NCBI GenBank assembly: GCA_964490975.1
Contig: CAZBEQ010000011.1
Span: forward strand, 1-64,000
Source: DTU013 sp964490975
GTDB lineage: Bacteria; Bacillota; Clostridia; Acetivibrionales; DTU013
Length of the DNA: 64,000 nucleotides
Reading direction: 5' to 3'
The notes beneath the pieces were generated by a model. It was given only the letters and a program-made list of their open reading frames with translations, was not told the origin of the DNA and made no database searches. The position numbers and the translations under genes are program-made. Below are positions 1-8,228 of this stretch, piece after piece. The stretch's first letter is position 1; every line of letters starts with the position of its first letter.

Positions 1-66
1 TTTCCTTACGATCCTAGTTATGCTTTGGGTGGATGGGGGTGTGAACAGTAACAATAAATAAATCTG

Positions 67-95
67 TTGTATACCTAAATATATTTGTATATAAT
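67..95 (+). promoter_or_regulatory. Sigma-A type promoter of the cupin gene
   Basis: A TTGTAT -35 box (67-72) and a perfect TATAAT -10 box (90-95) are separated by exactly 17 bases. The expected transcription start lies about 15 bases before the cupin start codon. Confidence 0.7.
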
Positions 96-116
96 TTTTC
101 CGAAAGGATGGTTTTT

Positions 117-464
117 ATGATTAAAAGAGCAAATGAAATGGTTACAGATTTAAAGCATCAGATGCGAGGCGGAAACGGTACCGTCGAATTAACGCACATA
201 TTCAAGCAGGATGAGCTTACGGGAAAGGCAAGACTGTTTGCCAGGATCACTTTGAACCAGGGCTGTTCGATTGGCTTGCATGAGCATATTAACGAAGAGG
301 AAATCTACTATATTATCAAAGGCAGAGCGATTGTCAACGACAATGGCAATATTAGCCAAGTGACCGCAGGAGATGCTGTGCTTACGGGAAATGGTGCATC
401 CCATTCTATCGAAAACAAGGAAGCGGAGCCGCTTGTTATGATTGCGTGTATTCTTCTGTTTTGA
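117..464 (+). CDS. Small single-domain cupin protein
   Basis: This 115-residue protein is a one-domain cupin. The first cupin motif is visible as G-x5-HEH-x4-E (GLHEHINEEEIYYI), giving two His and one Glu ligand, and the second as GD-x7-ASHSI, giving the third His. This pattern is typical of metal-binding beta barrels, but the substrate cannot be told from sequence; such small cupins are usually sugar/organic-acid binding or sensory. An ATG occurs at 108, but GAAAGGA at 102-108 sits correctly for the ATG at 117, so 117 was chosen. It has its own promoter and a strong hairpin behind it, so it appears monocistronic. It is convergent with the Lnt-like gene. Function assignment is limited to fold. 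Confidence 0.85.
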   Translation: MIKRANEMVTDLKHQMRGGNGTVELTHIFKQDELTGKARLFARITLNQGCSIGLHEHINEEEIYYIIKGRAIVNDNGNISQVTAGDAVLTGNGASHSIENKEAEPLVMIACILLF

Positions 465-485
465 TGATTAATGCTGCAATAAATT

Positions 486-536
486 ATTGCCAGTTCTATT
501 CGGGATTAAGTGTTGATTCTGAATAGAACTGGCAAT
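486..536. terminator. Bidirectional hairpin between convergent genes
   Basis: Two perfectly complementary 16-base arms (486-501 and 521-536) enclose a 19-base loop between the cupin and Lnt-like genes. A long U-tract is missing on both strands, so efficiency is uncertain, but the placement between converging genes fits a shared terminator. Confidence 0.6.
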
Positions 537-572
537 TAATCTTACAGTATATTTTTATCAACGTCCGAAAAT

Positions 573-2054
573 TCAGGCCCTGCTGCCACCATTATCAGCC
601 TTCCTTCTGCTTTTGGCAGAAACTATGGCATACCAGGCATTCAACAGAATGAATCCTGCGAATACCAGCCATAGAAAGACTTCTCCTGTGAATCCGTAAA
701 TCGTCCAAGACCCCTTAGTTGGAACATCGCTCATCATTACGCGGTCCTGGGTAAAGTAGTAGTTCTGGTAGGTCAGTGTATTTCCCATAAAATCAGCGGA
801 TATAGAAGCTGCTTCGTTTGCCTGTCTGACAACGGAGAAACCGTTTTCCACTCCCCTCAGGAAGGCCACCCGTGTGTGAAAATTCGCAATTTTCCTGGTG
901 TCATAGCCCGGAGCAAGCAAAATGTCCGCATCACTGGCTTGCGCAATCAGATACGGGTAGTCCATATCAAAACAGATCGCCGTGGCAAGCTTGCCGTAGG
1001 GTGTCTGTATTACCGGGATCCGACCATCCGAATCTGTCGGGTACCAGGATATTGTTTTTTCATACTTGTATTCGATTTGCCCATTTGGGTTTATTATGAC
1101 TGCAAGGTTGTCATTCTTATCCTTTTCATACCGCAAAACGACACAGGATGGGATCAGATAGACTCTGTTGTCTTTGGCAAATTTCTGAGCCCTCTCCATG
1201 AAGGTGGGAAAATCATCCTCGTACATCGGTGCATTCCCCTCGGACCAAAATATGATTTTCGCACCGTAGTCAGCAGCCTTTTGACTTTGGTCAAACAGCT
1301 CCTCCCTTGTTGCCTCCATTTCGGGCTTGTTTGAGGCTGCTTCATCTCTTGGGGTCTTCCGGTCTGTTATCGTCCAATAATCCTGCCGGTGCTCCGCCGT
1401 TACGGAAGCAATCCTTACCGTCTGGCTTTGCGGCCTTGACAAGGCAAGCCGGAAGCTGCCAAAGGACAATATGAACGCAAGTATTGAGAAGTAGGCAACC
1501 AGAGGCTTCCACTCATCTTTGAGCCTTGTTATGTTACGGACAAACAGCACGGCAACCGGTGCAAACCAGGCAACGACAAATCCTGCAAACCAGCTGCCGA
1601 ATACAGATGTGATCTGGATGAATTCCAGGAAGGTACACTGGTTGTATGCCAGTGAAAATGTCATGCCTAGATTGGCATAAGTCAGAAAATAGTCTAAAAT
1701 TGTATACACACATGGAAAAACTAGAGTTGCTAAAAAGGAATTAAGCCTGCCGGAATAAAACCGGTCAAGAAAAAGGCCTGCTAGAAGCGGCACAAGTACG
1801 ACAACAGAAAAAATACCTTCCAGCCAGAGCTCCATATCCCATCCACCATGGATGGAGAAAAATCTCACGAGAATCATCAGTACAATCAAGGGAAACGAAG
1901 CATACCATCGCTTCAATGACCGGAAACAGAACACAAGCAACGGGAATGCTACCCATGCCGCCAGCGGGATGTTGAACTCCCATCCGATAAAAAACAATAG
2001 CAATGCTCCGGCAACACCCGCAATATAGCTTGTGCGCAAATGAGTTCTATTCAT
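573..2054 (-). CDS. Lnt-like membrane carbon-nitrogen hydrolase (apolipoprotein N-acyltransferase-like)
   Basis: The 493-residue protein has about six hydrophobic segments in its first 200 residues, a carbon-nitrogen hydrolase domain from about 214 to 455, and a final membrane segment near the C-terminus. This is the layout of apolipoprotein N-acyltransferase (Lnt), which adds the third acyl chain to lipoproteins. The Glu-Lys-Cys triad is visible as FWSEGNAP (E272), YEKTISWYP (K333) and AICFDMDYP (C361). Classical Lnt belongs to Gram-negative bacteria, so in a clostridium this may be a lipoprotein N-acylation enzyme or a membrane amidase/nitrilase. A TTG at 2060 precedes the chosen ATG at 2054; an AGGG motif spaces better for the ATG. 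It follows the TetR gene by about 18 bases, which implies co-transcription and local repression. Confidence 0.75.
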   Translation of the reverse strand: MNRTHLRTSYIAGVAGALLLFFIGWEFNIPLAAWVAFPLLVFCFRSLKRWYASFPLIVLMILVRFFSIHGGWDMELWLEGIFSVVVLVPLLAGLFLDRFYSGRLNSFLATLVFPCVYTILDYFLTYANLGMTFSLAYNQCTFLEFIQITSVFGSWFAGFVVAWFAPVAVLFVRNITRLKDEWKPLVAYFSILAFILSFGSFRLALSRPQSQTVRIASVTAEHRQDYWTITDRKTPRDEAASNKPEMEATREELFDQSQKAADYGAKIIFWSEGNAPMYEDDFPTFMERAQKFAKDNRVYLIPSCVVLRYEKDKNDNLAVIINPNGQIEYKYEKTISWYPTDSDGRIPVIQTPYGKLATAICFDMDYPYLIAQASDADILLAPGYDTRKIANFHTRVAFLRGVENGFSVVRQANEAASISADFMGNTLTYQNYYFTQDRVMMSDVPTKGSWTIYGFTGEVFLWLVFAGFILLNAWYAIVSAKSRRKADNGGSRA

Positions 2055-2072
2055 ATTCAACCCTGCTTTCTT

Positions 2073-2645
2073 TTAGAAGTATGTATTGATGAGCTTTTCT
2101 ACATAGGTTTTTCTGCTGCTTTCCTCAGAGAAGTCGATCTCTGGATAACCGATAAAAAATCCGGGGAACAGTCCCGGGAACAGAAACGTGGCGCTTGCGG
2201 CCTGAACCAGAAACATTCGGATGTCAGGAGACGGCTTCTCCGGATAAGCCGACTTCAGCTCATCTTCCAGTTCATTCAGGAAAGCGCTGCATTTTCGAAC
2301 CATAGGCGTATCATACCCGACATCCGACAGCAGTTCTGCAAAGAATGCCCTTGTAATATTGGGAAATTGAAGTGCACCTGCAATCATGCCTTCGAAAACA
2401 CCTGCAAGACGCTCTTTTGCAGGCATGCCTTCGGTATATTCGAAGTTTCGCATATCGAATGCATTTTGAAGCGCTAAATCCATTGCACGCTCCATCAATA
2501 CATCCTTGCTGCGGAAATAATAGCTGATCGATGCGCTGTTAAAGCCGGCTTCTTTTCCGATAAGCCGGATGGTCGTTTTATCGATGCCATATTTTTCTAT
2601 ACAGTTTATAGTAGCCAGTATGATTTTTTCTTCCGCGGATGACAT
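2073..2645 (-). CDS. TetR-family transcriptional regulator
   Basis: The 190-residue protein starts with a TetR DNA-binding domain: the helix-turn-helix IRLIGKEAGFNSASISYYF occupies about residues 22-42, followed by KDVLMERA. The remaining helical part is the ligand-binding and dimerisation domain, which gives no clue to the ligand. GGAGGG precedes the ATG. It is the first gene of a two-gene unit with the Lnt-like hydrolase, and its own promoter is overlapped by a very long palindrome, so autoregulation and control of the hydrolase are likely. The assignment to the family is secure; the signal it senses is unknown. Confidence 0.9.
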   Translation of the reverse strand: MSSAEEKIILATINCIEKYGIDKTTIRLIGKEAGFNSASISYYFRSKDVLMERAMDLALQNAFDMRNFEYTEGMPAKERLAGVFEGMIAGALQFPNITRAFFAELLSDVGYDTPMVRKCSAFLNELEDELKSAYPEKPSPDIRMFLVQAASATFLFPGLFPGFFIGYPEIDFSEESSRKTYVEKLINTYF

Positions 2646-2666
2646 ATATTTCCCTCCTACCCTCTT

Positions 2667-2731
2667 ATCATAACATGAACAAAAAATTTAATCAATAGTT
2701 TTAATCACATGATTAAAACTATTGATTAAAT
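2667..2731 (-). promoter_or_regulatory. tetR-lnt promoter overlapped by a 46-bp palindromic operator
   Basis: On the minus strand a TTGATT -35 box (2690-2695) and a TATGAT -10 box (2667-2672) are 17 bases apart. A palindrome with two perfectly complementary 22-base arms (2686-2707 and 2710-2731, two-base centre) covers the -35 box. Each half contains two TTTAATCA-type submotifs, which suggests binding by two TetR dimers. This is what an autorepressor operator should look like. Confidence 0.8.
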
Positions 2732-2780
2732 ATCATGCTACCAAGAGGATTCATAGCTTGGATAAATGCTTGAAATCGGT

Positions 2781-3398
2781 TTATGATATTGGCTGCAGCA
2801 ATTTTTCAACGGCCGCTATTGTAGAATCTATGCCCTTTAGTGTTATATCGGCAGGGCAAAAGCCTGATATGATGGGTAACAAATATTTCAATTCAGACTC
2901 AATATTCTTTCTTCTTTGTATTAGTTTTTCATATTCATTATAGCTTTCACCCTTATGCGCGAGACAAACTGCTCTTGTTTCAAGCTCTAATACTGCAGAT
3001 GTCAGCTTTTCCTTCAGGAAGCGGTTGTTTATCGTAATCTCAGATATTTGCTTATTAAGTGATTCGATTTCCTTATATAAGTTTTTCTTTTTAAAATAAA
3101 ATACAAGAGGAAAAACAAGCATTGATGAATATTTATCATTCTTCAAATAATCATACCAGTTATTAACAGCAGATGTTATTTTCTTATTGATCTCTCTGAT
3201 CATTTCTATATTTTTATTATACTCATCAAGAATAGATTGAAGCTCCGTCTTCATTTCATCAACTGCCTGATCATAGCAGCAAATACTGTTCATAGCAGCT
3301 AAATCAGCAGAATTATCGATTCCTCTGTAATCATCCTTTAGTTCCTTTAGCAGTTTCAAAGCAAGTTCTTTGCGCCTTGACAATATATCCGCACCCAT
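2781..3398 (-). CDS. Hypothetical protein with coiled-coil segments
   Basis: I do not recognise this 205-residue protein. It is rich in Lys, Glu and Leu, with heptad-like helices around residues 50-75 and 105-175 and a short hydrophobic stretch near 95-105 (SMLVFPLVFYF) that could touch a membrane. Its ATG follows directly on the TGA of the upstream gene (TGAATG), and GAGGGTG lies within the end of that gene, so translation is probably coupled. The two genes therefore probably act together. No catalytic motif is visible. Confidence 0.65.
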   Translation of the reverse strand: MGADILSRRKELALKLLKELKDDYRGIDNSADLAAMNSICCYDQAVDEMKTELQSILDEYNKNIEMIREINKKITSAVNNWYDYLKNDKYSSMLVFPLVFYFKKKNLYKEIESLNKQISEITINNRFLKEKLTSAVLELETRAVCLAHKGESYNEYEKLIQRRKNIESELKYLLPIISGFCPADITLKGIDSTIAAVEKLLQPIS

Positions 3399-4871
3399 TC
3401 ATTCACCCTCGTCCTTCCTCAAATATTTCGACGACACCCATCCTACCCTCCCATCTTCAGCCTTTACATATAACCATTCAACACCTGAAGACTCGCTGGA
3501 AGCTGAAGAAATCAGCGCTACTGTGGAACCGTAAGGTAAAGCCTTGCTTCCGACTTTTTTAGAGGATGCGTCGGGATCTTTGCGAATATTAAGGCCATCC
3601 TTTGCTGTTACTCTATAGAATTCAATACCCTCCTCCATACCTGACTGATCTTTGGATAAAGTGGTATTAGATGTTTGTAATATATCGCCTGACACTTGTT
3701 TAGTTTTACTTTTAGCTATCCATTCATCTATACCGGTAACCCTGTTTATTTCACTCCTTGCCTGATAATAAAAGGTTTCAGCCTTCCTAAAAAACTTTGA
3801 CTGTACCTCTTGAATATCAAAGCCTGCGTATTTGTTTGTAATTGCGCGGCCGTATGAAAAATATGCGAAAAATGAATATATGCATAAGAGTAAGCAGAAC
3901 ACAGCAAGCTTATGCTTGAGCACAAACCTGAGCGGATAAAACATAATATAGAACACTTGGAATACCCCCTTTTTTGCACAGGCAAGGAAACCTGGCCTCT
4001 CATACAAGTCTTTTCTTATCCTGCCATAATCATAAAGAGAATCCATCTGTCGATACATTTTAGCAGCCTGCATTTCAGCGGTGCTGATATATGATCTTCT
4101 GCTGAAAATATCTGCGGGTGTATTATCATAGCTTGTTTGTTCTGCTAATACATTGGAGCTGTCTTTAAACTTTTGCTTTTTGCTTACCTTTGTTTTGATG
4201 TTTAAATTGCTTTCTTCTGATGTTGCAGCCTTTTTTTCGGATTTAAGCTTTGAAATAAATGCCGACGTCGATTTTAATAATTTAAGCAGCTGCAGCACAG
4301 AAGCTTTTATTAAGCTGAAAATACCGGGAAGCAGCTTTTTGGCATTTGCCTTAACACCAGTACCGAGGTCTTTCAGCCATTTTTTCATATCAAAATCAGC
4401 TTCAAAAAATATATCTTTTTCCAGAACAGAGTTTTCATCATCTATCCTGAATGCCGAATAATATGGGCTTGAGGAAAACTGAAAGTTAACACTGCCAGCT
4501 TCTTGCCCGGTTACAACAATAAACAGCTCTTCGTATTTTTCACGCCCGGTAAAGTTGGCCAAAAATCTGCTGCTCATCATATAATCAGTACCACTTTCAA
4601 CAAGCAGTGATTTTAATGCCCATGCGGCTATCTGTTTGTTAGTGTAGGATTCGACAGGATCATCAAGGATTTCCTTGAGTATTCCTCCTGATTCCTTTAA
4701 ACCAAGCTTTTTCAAGCGTAAAATAGCAAGCCTGCGTATATATTCATCAGTATTACAGATATAATAATTCAGCTCTTTAACACTATTGAGCTTTTCAATA
4801 GTTTTTTCTGTTCCACGCTCGATAAGGTACCAATCCGGCAATAATTCGGTTATATTTTCAGAAGCACCCAA
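3399..4871 (-). CDS. Membrane protein with N-terminal HEAT-like region and C-terminal SH3b domain
   Basis: Three parts are visible in this 490-residue protein: a helical, HEAT-like segment near residues 34-80, a single transmembrane helix near 321-340 flanked by basic residues, and a C-terminal bacterial SH3 (SH3b) domain from about 415, with GLNIRKDPDASSKKVG and GWVSSKYL motifs. SH3b domains often bind peptidoglycan, so the C-terminus is probably outside the cell. The open frame extends to an ATG at 4961 that has no ribosome binding site; AGAGGTGAT ahead of the TTG at 4871 makes that the better start. It lies downstream of trmD on the same strand and is coupled to the coiled-coil gene after it. 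Function unknown. Confidence 0.65.
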   Translation of the reverse strand: MGASENITELLPDWYLIERGTEKTIEKLNSVKELNYYICNTDEYIRRLAILRLKKLGLKESGGILKEILDDPVESYTNKQIAAWALKSLLVESGTDYMMSSRFLANFTGREKYEELFIVVTGQEAGSVNFQFSSSPYYSAFRIDDENSVLEKDIFFEADFDMKKWLKDLGTGVKANAKKLLPGIFSLIKASVLQLLKLLKSTSAFISKLKSEKKAATSEESNLNIKTKVSKKQKFKDSSNVLAEQTSYDNTPADIFSRRSYISTAEMQAAKMYRQMDSLYDYGRIRKDLYERPGFLACAKKGVFQVFYIMFYPLRFVLKHKLAVFCLLLCIYSFFAYFSYGRAITNKYAGFDIQEVQSKFFRKAETFYYQARSEINRVTGIDEWIAKSKTKQVSGDILQTSNTTLSKDQSGMEEGIEFYRVTAKDGLNIRKDPDASSKKVGSKALPYGSTVALISSASSESSGVEWLYVKAEDGRVGWVSSKYLRKDEGE

Positions 4872-4976
4872 GGATATATCACCTCTTGAGTATATGATAG
4901 CATGCAAAAAAGGAGATATCTGTAGTATTACTATCCCCTTTGTGTAGGTCTTTAGATTCATTTTTATTATGATAAA

Positions 4977-5717
4977 TTAATCGACTTGCTTTTGATCTTC
5001 TTCAAGTAATTTATTATCTGATTTAGAAAGCTGGAGACGTTCAAACAGGTCCGGTCTCTTGGTTCTGGTTCTTTTTAGTGCCTGCAGCCGCCTCCATTTA
5101 TTGATATTGGCATGATGTCCTGACAACAGTATGTCAGGAACCTTCATTCCTAAATACTCATATGGGCGCGTATACTGCGGATATTCCAGAACACCATCCT
5201 TATGGGATTCGTCAGCGTATGAATCTTCATTTGAAAGGACTCCAGGGATCGTTCTACTGACAGCATCTATGAGCACCATTGCCGGTAGCTCACCTCCGGT
5301 CAGCACATAATCGCCGATAGAGACTTCCTGATCTACAAGCTTTTCAAGTACTCTCTCATCAACACCTTCATAGTGCCCGCATAATAGAACAATATGTTTA
5401 TGTGTCGACAATTCTTCAACAAGCTTCTGATCCAGCTGCTTTCCTTGAGGGCTCATATATATGAAAAACGGCTTGTAATCAAGCTCACGGACAACAGCCT
5501 CGTATGCGTCATTGATCGGCTGTGCAAGCATCACAAGTCCATTACCGCCGCCATATGGATAATCGTCAGTCTTTTTGTGCTTGTCTAATGTATAGTCACG
5601 TATATTCCATGCTTTAACGCTAATTATCCCCTTTTCCTGTGCGCGTCCGATAATACTGCTTCCCAGGACTGCTTCAAATATTTCCGGGAATATTGTCAAA
5701 ATGTCAAATTTCATCAT
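4977..5717 (-). CDS. trmD: tRNA (guanine-N1)-methyltransferase TrmD
   Basis: TrmD methylates G37 in tRNAs reading CNN codons and prevents +1 frameshifting. The 246-residue length is normal. The SPOUT knot and SAM-binding signatures are present: YPYGGGNGLVM near residue 52, GHYEGVDERV near 113, and SIGDYVLTGGELPAM near 133. The ATG at 5717 overlaps the end of rimM by 14 bases, and GAAAGGA inside rimM serves as ribosome binding site. The rimM-trmD pairing is conserved in bacteria and supports the call. Confidence 0.97.
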   Translation of the reverse strand: MMKFDILTIFPEIFEAVLGSSIIGRAQEKGIISVKAWNIRDYTLDKHKKTDDYPYGGGNGLVMLAQPINDAYEAVVRELDYKPFFIYMSPQGKQLDQKLVEELSTHKHIVLLCGHYEGVDERVLEKLVDQEVSIGDYVLTGGELPAMVLIDAVSRTIPGVLSNEDSYADESHKDGVLEYPQYTRPYEYLGMKVPDILLSGHHANINKWRRLQALKRTRTKRPDLFERLQLSKSDNKLLEEDQKQVD

Positions 5718-6219
5718 CCAATAATCCTTTCGGAACGACTACGTCAATTCTTTTCTGTTTAGGTAAAATATTGCGGATAACGCTTTTTAATGCAGGCAGT
5801 AAAATCTCTTTTCCAGAGTCATCCCTTATAACATAAACATCATTGCTGCCTGTCTGGAGCACGTCCTGGAGTTCACCAAGCTCCGCCCCGTTTTCATCCA
5901 CTACCTTGCTGCCGATTATATCACAAATAAAGAAAGTGTCCTTCGGCAGCTTTACTGCGTTTTCTCTGTCAACAAGCAAAAAATGATCTCTGTATTCTGC
6001 GGCAGCTTCAGGTGTATCGATACCGGATATTTTTAAAATAACTGTACCTTTGAAATACTTAACTGATTCTATTTGACATTTTTGCATACCATCTTTATCT
6101 ATATATGCCCATTCCAGCTCGTCAAAACGTTTAGGATCGTCAGTAAGCGGTATGAGCTTCAATTCTCCCTTAATGCCGTGGGTGTTCACTATTTTTCCCA
6201 CCTGAAGATAATCGTACAT
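5704..6219 (-). CDS. rimM: Ribosome maturation factor RimM
   Basis: RimM helps assemble the 30S head and binds S19. The 171-residue protein begins with the typical MYDYLQVGKIVNTHGIKGELK and has the C-terminal PRC-barrel part (IGSKVVDENGAELGELQDVLQTGSNDVYVI). The open frame continues upstream to 6267, but GGAGGTA spaced 8 bases before the ATG at 6219 and the family N-terminus both favour 6219. It overlaps trmD by 14 bases. A hairpin lies between it and khpA, so its expression may be reduced relative to ffh and rpsP. Confidence 0.96.
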   Translation of the reverse strand: MYDYLQVGKIVNTHGIKGELKLIPLTDDPKRFDELEWAYIDKDGMQKCQIESVKYFKGTVILKISGIDTPEAAAEYRDHFLLVDRENAVKLPKDTFFICDIIGSKVVDENGAELGELQDVLQTGSNDVYVIRDDSGKEILLPALKSVIRNILPKQKRIDVVVPKGLLDDEI

Positions 6220-6300
6220 TATAAAAGTACCTCCGTGAAAAAACATTTGTCTTATATCTGCGCTCATATTTGATGCTTTGCCTTAATATCGTTGAAAACG

Positions 6301-6335
6301 CAATAAAAAGGTGTTGTTGTAACACCTTTTTATTG
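6301..6335 (-). terminator. Intra-operon terminator/attenuator between khpA and rimM
   Basis: Two perfectly complementary 15-base arms (6301-6315 and 6321-6335) enclose a 5-base loop, with a TTTTTATTG tail on the minus strand. The khpA stop codon lies inside the stem. The flanking genes share an operon, so this probably terminates a fraction of transcripts. Confidence 0.65.
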
Positions 6336-6560
6336 AACGATCTCAACTACAACCCTGACATTTTCCTTTATGGCTGCAGCTTTTATTACGGTACGGATAG
6401 CTTTTGCTATCCTTCCCTGCTTTCCTATCACCTTGCCCATGTCCTCTTTAGCAACACTGAGCTCAAGGATGATAGCTTTATCGCTCTCTACTTCGTTTAT
6501 CCTGACTTCTTCAGGATAATCAACAAGTGACATTGCGATGGTTTCGAGAAGTTCTTTCAT
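6330..6560 (-). CDS. khpA: KH-domain RNA-binding protein KhpA
   Basis: The 76-residue protein is a single KH domain with the GKQG loop (DMGKVIGKQGRIAKAIRTV) that contacts RNA. KhpA works with KhpB as a general RNA-binding pair in Gram-positive bacteria and lies between rpsP and rimM in many genomes, as here. GGGAGGTAA six bases before the ATG at 6560 fixes the start; the longer open frame to 6674 overlaps rpsP and lacks a ribosome binding site. Confidence 0.94.
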   Translation of the reverse strand: MKELLETIAMSLVDYPEEVRINEVESDKAIILELSVAKEDMGKVIGKQGRIAKAIRTVIKAAAIKENVRVVVEIVQ

Positions 6561-6601
6561 TCCGTTTACCTCCCGCTTTAAAGCTGACATTGCGAAGCCT
6601 T

Positions 6602-6847
6602 TTACTGGATGACTCCTGTCTTCTTCAATAATGACTTCACTGTTTCTGTCGGCTGAGCTCCATTTTTGATCCACTGTGCAGCCTTTTCAATGTCAATCTT
6701 TATTTCAGAAGGATCAGTCAATGGATTGTATGTTCCGAGTTCCTCTATGAACCTACCGTCACGTGGATATCTTGAATCTGCAACAACTACTCTGTAAAAC
6801 GGATTCTTTTTAGCTCCGATTCTCTTAAGTCTTATTTTTACTGCCAT
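6602..6847 (-). CDS. rpsP: 30S ribosomal protein S16
   Basis: The 81-residue sequence MAVKIRLKRIGAKKNPFYRV followed by VADSRYPRDGRFIEELGTYNP is typical S16, which stabilises the 5' domain of 16S rRNA. A GTG at 6856 is in frame, but AGGAGGTGA seven bases before the ATG at 6847 and the family N-terminus set the start. It sits between ffh and khpA, the usual order. Confidence 0.97.
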   Translation of the reverse strand: MAVKIRLKRIGAKKNPFYRVVVADSRYPRDGRFIEELGTYNPLTDPSEIKIDIEKAAQWIKNGAQPTETVKSLLKKTGVIQ

Positions 6848-6881
6848 TTCTGTCACCTCCTCTCAGGTGTTCAAATACTAT

Positions 6882-8225
6882 CTAAAAAGGCATTCTAAGT
6901 TTTCCAAAACCTTTGCCGCCTCTTTTACCCATACCATTCATCATTTTCATCATTTTCTTCATTTCTTCAAATTGCTTGAGCAGGGCGTTAACTTCCTGTA
7001 CGGTAGTACCGCTGCCTGTAGCTATCCTTTTCCTCCGGCTGCCGTTTAAAATGCCGGGATCGTTACGTTCCTTCGCAGTCATGGATTTTATTATAGCTTC
7101 AACATGCCCCAGCTTCTTTTCATCTACCTCGATATTCTGGAGCGCTTTGGTGTTAACTCCTGGTATCATGCCGAGCACTTGATTAAGCGGTCCCATCTTT
7201 TTTACCTGTTGCATCTGCTCAAGGAAATCATCAAAGGTAAATTGCTGCGTCCTGAGTTTCTTTTCAAGCTCGATAGCCTTTTTCTCATCAAAGGCCTCCT
7301 GCGCTTTTTCTATCAAGCTCAATACATCGCCCATGCCCAGTATCCTTGATGCCATCCTGTCCGGGAAAAACGGTTCTATATCGCTTAGCTTTTCGCCGGT
7401 TGCTGCGAATTTTATTGGCTTGCCGGTGACTGCTTTTACCGACAAAGCAGCGCCGCCTCTGGTATCGCCGTCGAGCTTGGTGAGAATGAGGCCATCAACT
7501 CCAAGCTTTTGATTAAAGTTGTCAGCAACATTCACAGCGTCCTGTCCTGTCATTGAGTCAATTACAAGTAATATTTCATGAGGATGGACTGTATTCTTTA
7601 TCTGATCAAGCTCTTCCATCAGCTCTTCATTTATATGGAGTCGTCCTGCCGTATCGATAATTACAAGATCATACAGCTTTAAACGGGCATGCTCGATTGC
7701 CTGCTTTGCTATATAAACCGGATCAGTGCTGCCTTCTATTGAAAATACAGGTACACCAAGCTGGCTGCCGACGACTTGCAACTGCTTGACAGCTGCAGGT
7801 CTGTATACGTCACACGCCACAAGCAATGGGCTCTTACCCTGCTTTCTCAGAAGATTTGCAAGCTTGCCCGAGGTAGTCGTCTTACCTGAACCCTGAAGGC
7901 CGACCATCATGTATATCGTCGGGGGTCTGTTGGCAAATGTGACCTTCGCAGGTACCTTGCCCATCAATTCTATCAATTCTTCATGTACTATCTTAATGAT
8001 CTGCTGCCCGGGTGTAAGGCTTTCAAGCACATCCTGCCCAACAGCACGTTCAGATATCTTGTTGATAAAATCTTTTACGACTTTAAAATTGACGTCGGCT
8101 TCAAGCAAAGCAAGTTTTATTTCACGCATCATTTCCTTAACGTCTTTTTCAGATACCCTGCCCTTGCCGCGGAACTTATTTATCGTATTTTGAAGCTTTT
8201 CTGACAGTCCTTCAAAAACAGCCAT
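6882..8225 (-). CDS. ffh: Signal recognition particle protein Ffh
   Basis: Ffh is the SRP54 GTPase that binds signal sequences and SRP RNA and hands nascent chains to FtsY at the membrane. The 447-residue protein has an N-domain, the G-domain with GLQGSGKT (109-116), DTAGR and TKLDGD motifs, and an M-domain ending in a methionine-rich tail (MKKMMKMMNGMGKRGGKG). GGAGG spaced 8 bases sets the ATG. It follows ylxM by 3 bases. The partner ftsY is in this window at 14.4-15.3 kb. Confidence 0.98.
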   Translation of the reverse strand: MAVFEGLSEKLQNTINKFRGKGRVSEKDVKEMMREIKLALLEADVNFKVVKDFINKISERAVGQDVLESLTPGQQIIKIVHEELIELMGKVPAKVTFANRPPTIYMMVGLQGSGKTTTSGKLANLLRKQGKSPLLVACDVYRPAAVKQLQVVGSQLGVPVFSIEGSTDPVYIAKQAIEHARLKLYDLVIIDTAGRLHINEELMEELDQIKNTVHPHEILLVIDSMTGQDAVNVADNFNQKLGVDGLILTKLDGDTRGGAALSVKAVTGKPIKFAATGEKLSDIEPFFPDRMASRILGMGDVLSLIEKAQEAFDEKKAIELEKKLRTQQFTFDDFLEQMQQVKKMGPLNQVLGMIPGVNTKALQNIEVDEKKLGHVEAIIKSMTAKERNDPGILNGSRRKRIATGSGTTVQEVNALLKQFEEMKKMMKMMNGMGKRGGKGFGKLRMPF

Positions 8226-8228
8226 ACA

